A program made the position numbers and the translations under genes. The notes beneath the pieces are model-generated. The model was given only the letters and a program-made list of their open reading frames with translations, ran no database searches and had not been told where the DNA came from. From assembly GCA_013368375.1 (NCBI GenBank), contig JAACJP010000017.1:783768-847767 (forward strand): a stretch of DNA of 64,000 bases. The letters run 5' to 3'. Shown piece by piece: positions 41,930 to 51,777 of the stretch (its first letter is position 1; each line of letters begins with the position of its first letter). Origin of the DNA: Tricholomella constricta. Lineage: Eukaryota; Basidiomycota; Agaricomycetes; Agaricales; Lyophyllaceae.

Positions 41930-42576
41930 ATGGCTGCAACAAATCCGCGTACACCTGGTATGTCCGATGAAATTGAGGTTGTGTATCAAATGGCCCTAAA
42001 ACATTGCAGCGGAGGTTCTTGAACAGTCTGCCCGTGTGGCAGGGCCAGGGACAGACAGACGTCTGTCGTTAATTGTTTCGGTAATATTGAACCTTCATCA
42101 GCATTTAAGAACTTACCCTATTACACACAGACGCCTGAGTGGATGGAAGCAATAAAGGTTCAAGCGATGGAGCAGCCAAAAACGTGGAGGCTGGTGTGTG
42201 CTGGGGCAGGCAGCGAGAACGAAGAGGTCGTGTTCTCGGTTCAGGGTAGCATCCTCCAGAAGGATCTCCCGCCGTTCCTAGGGAAACCACCGTAAGTGAA
42301 ACGACAATCTCATTAGGAAGAGGCTAAAGAAACCTACATAGGAGCGTGCGCTCGAAAATCAAGTACCTTCGCCAGAACATAACATTATCGGGGCTTGGAA
42401 CACCAACTTTCCGCGATGCAGTACTTTCCACTGCGGAGATCTTTGGCCTTTTCGATCGCCAATTCAACGAGGGATTCCTTCAGCCATGGGTCGCCACTAT
42501 CGACCAGAGTGCTGGATACGACCTTTTCGAGGCATCGAACCGGTACCTCACACCCCAGAGGGAGCGGAAACTTTAA
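41930..42576 (+). CDS. Small hypothetical protein
   Basis: Four exons (41930-41957, 42010-42080, 42110-42291, 42342-42576) give 171 aa starting MAATNPRTP. The middle reads WMEAIKVQAMEQPKTWRLV and the end reads FNEGFLQPWVATIDQS. No domain was recognised. Introns 1 and 3 are 52 and 50 nt and look normal. Intron 2 would be only 29 nt, below the usual spliceosomal minimum. A one-base lesion or a later start at ATG 42136 is therefore possible. Confidence 0.42.
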
Positions 42577-43351
42577 GCAAGTGAGTTTAATCCTGTTCAC
42601 AGAAACAACGTGACAAGAGTACGAGGCTCACGTTGCGTCAGGTTAAAGCAAAACCAGTATTACCAGCGCTTACGGTGCTCAAGCGCAAAGTTGTGTACGA
42701 CGATGTGGAAGTAGGAGAGGGCAGCAGGACCAGGACCAGAATGGAGGTGGATTCAACGCTGAACCAGTGAACCTGTGAGCGCTTGATGTAGTTACTGTCG
42801 AAATTAGTGAAAATGAATGGTAAAATTGTCTGTGACAAGACAGAATGTGAGTGCGGCGACCTGATGGGCAGGCTGAATACGAGTCGGGCCATACCTATAT
42901 CAGGAGAAGTTTGGGGCGCGGTTCAATATATAAGTAAGGGTCCTCACCTGTGTCGGATAATTGTGTGAATGGTGCGCAAAATCACATAGCATGTTTGCGA
43001 GAGTAAAGAAATAATTTCTTAATATGTGAAGGCAGTCAGATGTATACTGCGACATGTGAGGCTGGAATGATCTGGTAGCCTGCTGACGACGTCTCGTAAG
43101 GATATAAAACCAGGGTGAGAAGTAAAACGCCAAACCAGAATTTCAAGGATTTCGTGATGAACTAGCAAGGCCAATCGTTGCACAACGGCAACAACTGTTT
43201 CATGATTGGTAGTAGAGTCATTGTGATAATACCACACCATTGATGCACCTGCTGCCGAAAATCCCGCCTGACGGGCTGCACAAACCCAGATAAGTGTACG
43301 AAGGCAGGGCGAAAATCATTAAACGCACTGAGCAATAAATGGAACCCCAAA
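42577..43351. other. Intergenic stretch, nothing recognised
   Basis: Only short unsupported frames occur. The right end (from about 43335) may already belong to the RNase H relic, since its frame is open upstream as NKWNPKVNQ. Confidence 0.4.
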
Positions 43352-43747
43352 GTGAACCAAGAACCCCTTACTACACAAGGCGTAGAACAGGAAGCGGATG
43401 AACACAGAGAGAATGACGCCGATGACCCCATAGTCTTCGACCATAACTACACAACCTCAGGAGGCCTGACAAATGGTCTACGAGTATTCGTGAACAAAGA
43501 AACGAAAACCAACGCACCGGCAACCCAAACCCAAGATGACATGGAAGAAGACCAAATCATAAAAGTTTGGACAGATGGCTCATGCATGGCAAACGGTGAT
43601 GAAGATGCACGAGCAGGTAGCGGCCTATGGTACGGGGAGAACGACGAACGGAACCTAGCCATCAGATTGCCTCCCGATATGGAGCAGTCGATATTCTATG
43701 TACTATGTATGCTGGTTACCAACAATCAAAAAGCTATCCCTGTGTAG
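43352..43747 (+). pseudogene. RNase H relic of a LINE-like retroelement
   Basis: The frame reads DQIIKVWTDGSCMANGDEDA then RAGSGLWYGENDERNLAIRL and MEQS. This matches the N-terminal half of an RNase H domain: the first catalytic Asp in WTDGSC, then the GxGxWYGE strand. The upstream linker style is that of basidiomycete non-LTR retrotransposon proteins. After MEQS the reading changes (IFYVLCMLV) and stops, so the Glu- and Asp-bearing later motifs are missing. It is a truncated remnant. Confidence 0.6.
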
Positions 43748-44012
43748 CGCCCTACTTATTCCTGCGGTGCCTCCTTGCCCTATCCTCATAGTCTTCCGCA
43801 GCCTTGTCGGTACCTTTTTTTTCTGTGCTTGGCCCGGCCCCTCGTCGTCGCTGTCGTTCCTCGTACGCCTTGTCGTCGTCCTTCATATGCGCCTCGAATA
43901 GCATCTGCGCATCATCAATTGTAATCCTGGTCCGGTAGCCATCTTTGCTCCGCGCCTCTAGCTCCTTCTTGGGAATCTGATTCAATACGAAGGTGCTGCA
44001 TGTCACGGTGTC

Positions 44013-44546
44013 TGTTAGGGCAACCTTACAGTGGAGCGCTATCACACTGACAAGGGGGAATCCGAAGCTATATTATGTACAGTAAGGAATGTAGTAAAGG
44101 CAGGCCTACCTGACAAGGGGGAATCCGAAGAGAATAGACTAAAGGATTCCCAGATGTCAGGGGAACGACTATATATGACGTATGTACGTGAGGGCAGGTC
44201 CTCTAAGGTATACTGTACATGTAATGACAGGGAAGGGTCAGTGGCGCGTGTATGTACATGTCCCCGACACTGTCCGACCCTCGTGACTCAGGGTGCAGGC
44301 ACGAGGTTGGGCGCGTGATCATCTGAGGAGTGATCGGTCACGTGCTCATCCGAGGAATCGGATGGTCACGTGATCGCAGTCAGGGGACGGTTGGTGATTA
44401 AATGAGTGTATGGGTATGTAGGAGTATGTACACGACGCTGGGGGCAGAGCGTCGGGGATGCGATCGGGATCGGGACGAGAGCGATCGTGCGCAGTCGGGG
44501 GACGACCAGAGAGCGTCGGAGGGCGTGAACGGGAGTTCCCCTGACA
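44013..44546 (-). repeat. A2 3' LTR (534 bp)
   Basis: The LTR starts TGTTAGGGCA and ends CCCCTGACA. It contains two CACGTG boxes (44339-44344 and 44367-44372) that the A1 LTRs lack. The stop codon of the polyprotein is immediately adjacent. Confidence 0.95.
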
Positions 44547-47500
44547 TCACCCCCCCTTTTGAATCGCAACGACTCGGTGCGGGGTGATGCTGGCGAAGAC
44601 AGCAGGGGACAACGTGAAGATTCCGCGAATGTGGCGTGCGGCGTCGGGGTGGTCGCGATGGAACTTGCGTACCAGGTCGGGGGCGGAGACATGCTCGCGA
44701 GGCTCCCAGGAGGCTTCCTCATAGCCGTATCCTTTCCACAGAACTTTGTACTGAAGTTTCTTGCGGAAGATACGGCTGTCGAGGATTTTGTCAACCTCGT
44801 AATGGGGTTCATCGTCGATGATGTCGGGGGGCGGTGGTGGATCGGCTCGCCGACCTTGGATCGGGTCGGCAACGGCGGGGACGAGCTTCACGACGTGGAA
44901 GACCGGGTGGATGCGCTTCATGGACTGAGGCAGCAGAAGACGATATGCGAGCGGGCCGACTCGCCTTTGCACGACGAACGGACCAAGGTAGCGATGCGAC
45001 AATTTCTTGGACGGTCGGGTCGTAGAAATGTCGGTCGCATCCAAGTACACCTTGTCGCCGGGCTGGTAGTCGGGCGCTGGGGCATGTCGCTGGTTGTAAT
45101 ACCGTTCCATGTCGTCTTTCGCCTTTGAAAGCGCCGCCTTGGCTTCCTCCTGTGCTTCCTTCATGCGCTCCACGAACTCGTCGGCTGACTCGTTCTTGGA
45201 AGCGCCCCGACGCGGCTCGAAGCCCATGCGCGGATGCCGACCAGTGTCGAGCAGGAAGGGGGTCTGCTGCGTCGCCGAATGTACGTGGTTGTTGTAACTG
45301 AATTCGGCGTCGGGCAGGAGATCCTCCCAGTCGTTCTGGCGCTCGTTGCAGAAGACCCGCAAGAACTGTTCCAGCTCCTGATTCACGCGCTCGGTCTGTC
45401 CGTCGGTCTGCGGGTGGTACGCCGTCGAAGCCGACAGCTTGATACCCAGGAGTCGGTACAGTTCGCGCGTGAATTCGGCGACGAACTGTGGACCTCGATC
45501 GGAGATGAAGGCGTCTGGGAGACCGTGGAGCTTCCAGACGTGGCGACGGTAGAGGTTCGCAGCCCCCAAAGCCGAACAAGTCGTGTGCGACGCGATGAAG
45601 TGCGCGCGCTTTCCGACCGAATCCACGATGTTCATGATCGCGTCGTGGCCATTGGACTCGGGGAGTTCGGTGATGAAGTCGACCGACACGACGTTCCATC
45701 GGCCTTCAGGGATTGGGAGCGGCTGCAGCTGTCCAACAGGGAGTTGGCGGCGGGGTTTCGTGCGCAAGCACATGTCACAGGTGCTGGTGTAGGACCCGAT
45801 GAAACGCGACATCTGGGGCCACCAGTAGTTGCGCGACACCAGCTCTAACGTCTTCCAGCGACCTGGGTGACCAGCGACCTTGGAGTCGTGGTGGTGCTCC
45901 ACGATGCGTCGGCGGAGGTCAGGAACGTTCGGGACGTAGATCCGTCCACGGAACGTGAGCAGACCGCCTTCCTCTCCCCACTCGCCGAAGCGAAGAGAGC
46001 GACCGGCGATCTTGGATGCCTTGACCAGTTGCGCCGCTTTCGCGACCGCATCCTCCTGTGCACCGTCACGGTTGCCCTTGCGAATTGCCTTCAGTACGTC
46101 ATCCTCTTCTCCGACCAGTACGAGACCTTCAGTCGCGCGAACCGCGAAGAACTCGGGCTTGAGCAGCACAATGTCGGCATTGTCGGCACTCCCGTCGCCG
46201 TGGTCGGCTCGACGCGACAAGGCGTCGGGTTTGCCCATGCTGCGACCAGGGCGATGGTGGAGAGCGAAGTCGAAGTTGGCGAGATAGAGCGACCACCGAG
46301 CTTGATGCCGATTGAGTTTCTTCGCGGTGAGGAAGTACTCGAGGTTTTTGTGGTCGGTCCAGATCTCCACCTTGTGCTTCGCACCTTCTACGAAATGTCG
46401 CCACTCCTCTAGAGACCGAATGATCGCCAGCATCTCCTTGTCGTGGATCTCGTAGTTCCGCTCGACCGCATTCAAACTCTTCGAGTAGAACGCGACCGGG
46501 TGCCACTTGCCGTCGGTCGGCGACTCCTGCGAGAGGACCGCGCCCGTTGCGAAGTCGGACGAGTCGGCTTCGATGCGATACTGTCGGTCGTCGTCGGGGA
46601 ACATGAGGACTGGCCCCGACGTGATCGCCTCCTTCAGGAGTTGGAAAGCCGACTGCTCCGACTCTTCCCAGCGCCAGGCGACGTCCTTGCCTGTCAGATC
46701 GAACAGGGGTCGGGCGTGGTGCGAGAAGTCCTGGATGAACCGTCGGTAGAAATTGGTGAAGCCTAAGAACGCTTGCACCTCTTTCTTGTTCCTAGGCGCC
46801 GGCCATTCCGACACTCCAGCGACCTTGACTGGGTCCATTTCCGCTTGCCCGTGCGAGATGATTAGCCCAAGATACTCGATCTTGGTCTGTTCGAACTCGC
46901 ATTTCTCGGGTTTTAAGAACAACTGATGTTCGCGGAGTCGGTCCAATACGAGTCGCGCGACCCGACGGTGCTCCTCGAGAGTCTTGGTGTAAATCAAGAT
47001 ATCGTCGAGGTACACGCAAACAACACCCTCGGCGATCAGATCGCGGAAGATGTCGTTCATCATGGTCTGGAATGTCGCTGGGCTGTTCGTGAGGCCGAAG
47101 AACATGACAAGCGGCTCAAAGAGACCGCGGTTCGTCCGAAACGCTGCCTTCCACTCGTCGCCTTCCTTGATCCGAACGTTGTTGTACCCCCATCGGACGT
47201 CTAGTTTGGTGAAGTACCGCGCGCCGCGAAGGTTGTTCACCAGTTCGCTAATGAGGGGCAGCGGGTACCGATTCTTCACCGTAAGCGCGTTGAGCGTCCG
47301 ATAGTCCTGTACCAGTCGGAGCGACCCGTCCTTCTTCTTGATGAAGAAGACCGGCGACGCCATGGGCGACTTGGACGGTCGGATGCGACCTGTCTCGAGG
47401 TTCTCTTTAAGGAACGCGTCGAGTTCGACCTGTTCTGCCGGTGACAGCGGGTAGACCTTCGTGCCGGTTGGCGACGCGCCCGGCTCCAGTTCGATGGCGT

Positions 47501-49574
47501 GGTCCCATTGCTTGCGCTCTGGGAGCTCGTCGAACGCGACTTTGGAGAAGACATCTTCAAAGTCATGGAGGTGGGTCGGTACGGCGTCGCGGAACGTTTT
47601 GGGCACGGAGTTAGCAGCGTGCGCTTCCGCAAGTCGCTGCGATGTCGTTTGGCTGGCCCGAATATGTTCAGCGGTCGGGGTCGGGTGGATCGCGGTCGCA
47701 AAGATGCGATCGCCGTTCAGGAAGGTTTCCACCAGGAAGTCGTCGGACTCTGGGTCGGGTTCCTCCAGGATCGGAGTGTAGGGGAGGAACTCGTCGCCAT
47801 CCGAGTCGTCCTCGACGTAGGGACTGGTCGGGGCACGCAGGTCGGGCTCAACTGTCGGAATGCCGTCGGCCCGACAAGCGTGAATTGCTGCGCGCACCTT
47901 GGTGCGTGCGCGTCGATCAGCCTTGACCTCGTCCTTGCAGGTGTCGCAGTGTGTCGGACAGCGGCTCATCTTTACCTCCTTGGTTGCCCAGTCGATCTCG
48001 GGGTTGTGGTTTTTAAGCCAATTGAACCCGAGGATCATGTCTTGTTTGCCTAACTGGGTGACCCCGAAGATAGCGCGCTCGGTGTGACCGTCGTACCGTA
48101 GCACTGCCTCCACAATACACGAGACAGAGCCAGCCTCGTTGAGGGTTCCGTCGACATTGTACACCGGGGACGACCGACTGAGCGCCTTCGTTGTGAGCTT
48201 ATGCTTTTCAACAAAGGCCGCATTGATGAAGCTGCCGGTCGCCCCGCTATCCACTAGTGCAGTGATCGCGTGCGACTCCTGAGTGTCGGTGGTCTCCAAT
48301 TTGACGTCCAACCACAGGGATCTGGGGCAAGGGATGGCGGCGACCACAAGGCGACGTGGTAGGCGCTTCTCCCAGCGTGGTAGCCCACGGCGCGACCTAA
48401 TGATCGGGTCGGGCGTTGGGTCGACCGACGGAGTCTGTGGGGCTGCTGTCTCCTCCAGAACGTCCATGGGTTCGACAGAGAGGGGGGCGAAACGGTTCCG
48501 ACTGGTTGTGGGGAGTGGGCGACTGGTCTGCGATCCGACCGACAGCATGGGCTGAGGTGCGATGGTGCTAGGCAAGGTCGGAACGGGCAGTACGACGGGG
48601 GTCGGTGTCGTGTCAGCCGTGGTCATCTCCTGGCGGACCTGTCGGTGCATGATTAACCGATCCAAAGTCTGCTCCAAGTGGCGACAAGTGTCGTCGGCGG
48701 TTGGCGCTCTGACCGAAACCTCCGTCGGTGGAGTCAGTGCGGGGTCGGCATAACCGAGGAACTCCTCCTCTGTTCGCATGATGAAGTCCTGCGAGCGCGC
48801 CATTGCTAGCCACTCCTCGATCTTCTCGTCATGAGGTCGCCCAGTAGTGATGGTGCCCAGGCGTTGACAGAGCTGGGGGTCCATTCCACGACGAAACTTC
48901 ATGACGAGGTGTCGCCCGTCGGGGTACCGAGCCTTGTGGCGCAGGGAACGGAACGAATCGATGTACTCATCGATGGTCCGACCATTCTGAAAATAGGCCG
49001 ATGACTCGAGCGCAAGTGCGGCGTTGGCGACCTCGTTCATTGGGCAGAACTCGGTGGTGAAGGTCGCCTGGAAGTCGTCCCAGGTCGGGAAGGCTTCCTG
49101 GATTGTGGCGCATTGGAAAACCCGCTCCACGAAGTCAGCAGCACGACCATGCTGCATGAACGAAAGCACCCAGGCAACGCGGGCATGCTCATTGGGAAAG
49201 TGTCTCGGGCACAGGAGCATGTACAGTTTGCACGCGTTGAGGAACGCGCGACCGCCCGACCGAGATCCGTCGAAAATGGGCGGGAGCGACATCGGGGGCG
49301 ACGCCGCTACGTCGCGCGACATCGATCGGTGTTCGTCGGGTGTCGGGGTTACCCCCAACTGCGACTCCGACGAGCCGTTTGCTGCTATAGAGGCAGCGGG
49401 TGGGTTCCGTGTGAGGAGTGATTCGAAAAGAACGAACAGACGGTCCATACTAGCCGAGTTGGAGGTGTGGTGGGTGGTGAGAGCCGATACCATGGTTTCC
49501 AGACCCTCTAGTCGTTGCTCCGGCGTGAGCACGGGAGCTTGCGATGAGAGTGTTGTAGTTCCACGATCCGACAT
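44547..49574 (-). CDS. A2 single-frame Gag-Pol polyprotein
   Basis: The frame starts at ATG 49572-49574 (MSDRGTTTL), aligned with the A1 gag start, and runs 1675 aa. Upstream in-frame codons give an alternative non-ATG start. A capsid-like region (WVLSFMQHGRAADFVERVF; AYFQNGRTIDEYIDSFRSL) comes first. No CCHC zinc knuckle is present, unlike A1. Retropepsin follows (LVDSGATGSFINAAF), then RT with the intact VCVYLDDILIYT box. RNase H follows (EADSSDFATGAVL; NYEIHDKEMLAIIRSL). Integrase has an HHCC zinc domain and DDE motifs (SVDFITELPES, ISDRGPQFVAEF, TAYHPQTDGQTERVNQE). The chromodomain (YKVLWKGYGYEEASWEP) would target heterochromatin. The last codons lie in the polypurine tract, and the TGA abuts the LTR. 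Fusion of gag and pol removes the need for a frameshift. Confidence 0.93.
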   Translation of the reverse strand: MSDRGTTTLSSQAPVLTPEQRLEGLETMVSALTTHHTSNSASMDRLFVLFESLLTRNPPAASIAANGSSESQLGVTPTPDEHRSMSRDVAASPPMSLPPIFDGSRSGGRAFLNACKLYMLLCPRHFPNEHARVAWVLSFMQHGRAADFVERVFQCATIQEAFPTWDDFQATFTTEFCPMNEVANAALALESSAYFQNGRTIDEYIDSFRSLRHKARYPDGRHLVMKFRRGMDPQLCQRLGTITTGRPHDEKIEEWLAMARSQDFIMRTEEEFLGYADPALTPPTEVSVRAPTADDTCRHLEQTLDRLIMHRQVRQEMTTADTTPTPVVLPVPTLPSTIAPQPMLSVGSQTSRPLPTTSRNRFAPLSVEPMDVLEETAAPQTPSVDPTPDPIIRSRRGLPRWEKRLPRRLVVAAIPCPRSLWLDVKLETTDTQESHAITALVDSGATGSFINAAFVEKHKLTTKALSRSSPVYNVDGTLNEAGSVSCIVEAVLRYDGHTERAIFGVTQLGKQDMILGFNWLKNHNPEIDWATKEVKMSRCPTHCDTCKDEVKADRRARTKVRAAIHACRADGIPTVEPDLRAPTSPYVEDDSDGDEFLPYTPILEEPDPESDDFLVETFLNGDRIFATAIHPTPTAEHIRASQTTSQRLAEAHAANSVPKTFRDAVPTHLHDFEDVFSKVAFDELPERKQWDHAIELEPGASPTGTKVYPLSPAEQVELDAFLKENLETGRIRPSKSPMASPVFFIKKKDGSLRLVQDYRTLNALTVKNRYPLPLISELVNNLRGARYFTKLDVRWGYNNVRIKEGDEWKAAFRTNRGLFEPLVMFFGLTNSPATFQTMMNDIFRDLIAEGVVCVYLDDILIYTKTLEEHRRVARLVLDRLREHQLFLKPEKCEFEQTKIEYLGLIISHGQAEMDPVKVAGVSEWPAPRNKKEVQAFLGFTNFYRRFIQDFSHHARPLFDLTGKDVAWRWEESEQSAFQLLKEAITSGPVLMFPDDDRQYRIEADSSDFATGAVLSQESPTDGKWHPVAFYSKSLNAVERNYEIHDKEMLAIIRSLEEWRHFVEGAKHKVEIWTDHKNLEYFLTAKKLNRHQARWSLYLANFDFALHHRPGRSMGKPDALSRRADHGDGSADNADIVLLKPEFFAVRATEGLVLVGEEDDVLKAIRKGNRDGAQEDAVAKAAQLVKASKIAGRSLRFGEWGEEGGLLTFRGRIYVPNVPDLRRRIVEHHHDSKVAGHPGRWKTLELVSRNYWWPQMSRFIGSYTSTCDMCLRTKPRRQLPVGQLQPLPIPEGRWNVVSVDFITELPESNGHDAIMNIVDSVGKRAHFIASHTTCSALGAANLYRRHVWKLHGLPDAFISDRGPQFVAEFTRELYRLLGIKLSASTAYHPQTDGQTERVNQELEQFLRVFCNERQNDWEDLLPDAEFSYNNHVHSATQQTPFLLDTGRHPRMGFEPRRGASKNESADEFVERMKEAQEEAKAALSKAKDDMERYYNQRHAPAPDYQPGDKVYLDATDISTTRPSKKLSHRYLGPFVVQRRVGPLAYRLLLPQSMKRIHPVFHVVKLVPAVADPIQGRRADPPPPPDIIDDEPHYEVDKILDSRIFRKKLQYKVLWKGYGYEEASWEPREHVSAPDLVRKFHRDHPDAARHIRGIFTLSPAVFASITPHRVVAIQKGG

Positions 49575-49691
49575 CTCGAGACGGGACTTAGCGACGGTCG
49601 AAGCGAACGGGCGTCTGACAATGCTGCGCGCGGCGAACACGTGTTTCGGCGCGAGGGCTTGACTCGTCAACCTTGTCGGGTCTCTGGGATG

Positions 49692-49701
49692 AGTCTATTC
49701 T
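49692..49701 (-). other. A2 presumed self-primer binding site
   Basis: This lies 2 nt inside the 5' LTR. In RNA sense it reads AGAATAGACT, the exact complement of the LTR segment at 49822-49831. The corresponding A1 sequence differs (AGAATAGTGTAAA), and the A1 LTR differs in the matching way. Confidence 0.7.
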
Positions 49702-49703
49702 GC

Positions 49704-50237
49704 TGTTAGGGCAACCTTACAGTGGAGCGCTATCACACTGACAAGGGGGAATCCGAAGCTATATTATGTACAGTAAGGAATGTAGTAAAGGCAGGCCTAC
49801 CTGACAAGGGGGAATCCGAAGAGAATAGACTAAAGGATTCCCAGATGTCAGGGGAACGACTATATATGACATATGTACGTGAGGGCAGGTCCTCTAAGGT
49901 ATACTGTACATGTAATGACAGGGAAGGGTCAGTGGCGCGTGTATGTACATGTCCCCGACACTGTCCGACCCTCGTGACTCAGGGTGCAGGCACGAGGTTG
50001 GGCGCGTGATCATCTGAGGAGTGATCGGTCACGTGCTCATCCGAGGAATCGGATGGTCACGTGATCGCAGTCAGGGGACGGTTGGTGATTAAATGAGTGT
50101 ATGGGTATGTAGGAGTATGTACACGACGCTGGGGGCAGAGCGTCGGGGATGCGATCGGGATCGGGACGAGAGCGATCGTGCGCAGTCGGGGGACGACCAG
50201 AGAGCGTCGGAGGGCGTGAACGGGAGTTCCCCTGACA
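49704..50237 (-). repeat. A2 5' LTR (534 bp)
   Basis: This is the same LTR as 44013-44546 with one G/A difference seen near the TATATATGAC sequence. On the element strand a TATATAG box lies about 26 nt upstream of the self-complementary segment (plus strand 49822-49831). Confidence 0.95.
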
Positions 50238-51201
50238 GTGTCCTTGATGTTCGGAAATTGTTCAACGTCGTGGACGTTGATTAACAGTCGGAAAGCCCAT
50301 AGTGTGTCGTGGGGCATGCTGGGATCATCGTTTTTGTAGAGTTCATTGACTTTCTTCTCCAAGGCGTCCATTTTTGCGCTTAGTAATGTGAGGTATGGGT
50401 TGGTTCGGTCGATGATGTCGCACCTCAGGAATTTTAGCTCGTGATAACTCGAAGCCGGCTTTCCAGCGGTCTTGCTAGTAACTAAGACCCTTAGCACGCC
50501 TCGTGATGTAGTGAGATGTTCGATGAATCGCGGGAGGCCAGTGTTCATGTGCGCCAGCACACTGTACATTCCCGCAAGGTCCCAGGCGTATTGTTGGTCC
50601 CATCGAAGTAACATGTCTTCCACGGGCGTGCTGGATTCTCCCCGAACATCTTTGCATTCAGCGGCATGTGCACTCCAGTGTTTTTTTTGACAGTCCTTGT
50701 CCTACAGGAAACATGTGAGATGGTTAACACTCAGCAGGTCTAACACGACCGTCACTGACACAGTATCCCATGGCTCGACAGTTGTTACACCACTGAGTGT
50801 TGCGGAGACTGTTCGCCTTTCCGCATCCGGCACAATGTTCTTTTGCTAGCTGAGCAAATTGTGGTGAGCATTTAGCATGGGTGTTTCGTCATTTTGTAAA
50901 TGCACCATTCCCCAAATCTCCTTATCTGTCAATCCTTTCTTCTCTCTCAAGACCATGCATGCAGTTTTGGTGCATTGGCCTGCCTTCGATGTCTGCAACC
51001 ATTCTTCAAGGTTAATTTGCGTGGGTGCTGGGGCGATGACGTGGAACATTGTAAAGGTTTGGGCTGCACTTTGGCTGCAGTGAGATGACCTTTTATGTAT
51101 CTTTTCCCATGCCTCGCTCTGTTACATACTATTTGGTCAATTGCATTGTGTGTGGTCTGCACCCACCTGCTTTTCTTTGCTGCACAACTTGCTTGCGGGC
51201 C

Positions 51202-51558
51202 TGTTAGGACCTTGCGTAGCACGCTGGTTGCGGAGTTATTCCGAGACCACCGAAGCGGACAGGCCTGACGTCGTCAAGGAAGACGGGCTCCGATAGGGTA
51301 ATCGGAGGTCGTGAGCGTTGACGAGGATGTTCACCGGAGCTTATTCGAACGAATGAGCACAAGTGATACAATTGCGGAGCTGAGTAAACCGAGAGAGTAA
51401 GAGAGAATAAGAAACGGGAACGGGAACTAGTCGTAACAAATGGTAATATCGAGGTAAGGTGTCCGAAAAGAAAGTGGTGTCATATATGTACGGCGGACGT
51501 GCATGGGAAAGCGTAGTGGGTGTGACTTTAGGGGTGGTCGTTAGGGACGTTCGTGACA
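51202..51558 (-). repeat. B2 3' LTR (357 bp)
   Basis: The LTR starts TGTTAGGACC and ends TTCGTGACA on the plus strand. It is followed by the polypurine tract (TTACCCCCTCCTC on the plus strand). Confidence 0.93.
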
Positions 51559-51777
51559 TTACCCCCTCCTCAAGCGTCGAGCCACTGAGACGCGGAAAAA
51601 TGTTCGGATACGGGGAATGTGGCGTTTGTTTTTCCTTTTTGGTGCGCGCGCGCGGTCACGTGAGGGGCACGTGAGGGCCTCAGTTGTGGGTCCTTGTGGG
51701 TGTTTTGAGGATCTCGGAGATCGAAAAGGAGAAGAACTTGGTCGTTTTTCTTCTTCTGTTTCAATTCTGTCGACCTC

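Larger units (their letters stand above)
44013..50237 (-). mobile_element. LTR retrotransposon A2 (Ty3/gypsy chromovirus), apparently intact
   Basis: A 6225-bp element lies in minus orientation with two 534-bp LTRs that differ, by eye, at one position. The target duplication GTGTC is perfect (44008-44012 and 50238-50242). The whole coding region is one open frame. All catalytic motifs of protease, reverse transcriptase, RNase H and integrase are present. It is probably the youngest and most competent element in the window. Confidence 0.95.
43752..51049 (-). pseudogene. MYND zinc-finger gene split by retrotransposon A2
   Basis: Coding pieces lie at 50906-51049, 50760-50849, 50243-50701 and, beyond A2, 43752-44012. 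The introns are 56 and 58 nt. A MYND finger spans about residues 54-94: CAGC, then CNNC, GYC, DCQKKHWSAH and a final Cys. This is the CX2C, CX2C, CX3C, HX3C pattern of that protein-protein interaction domain. The next domain (LLRWDQQYAWDLAGMYSVLA) and a coiled-coil stretch (AKMDALEKKVNELY) lead to FPNIKDT, where A2 is inserted with a GTGTC duplication. Beyond A2 the frame resumes as VTCSTFVLNQIPKKEL and ends in a basic tail (RARRHRRNK). Without A2 the frame would be open, so the gene was probably functional until recently. The true start may lie upstream of 51049, between the gene and B2. Confidence 0.8.
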
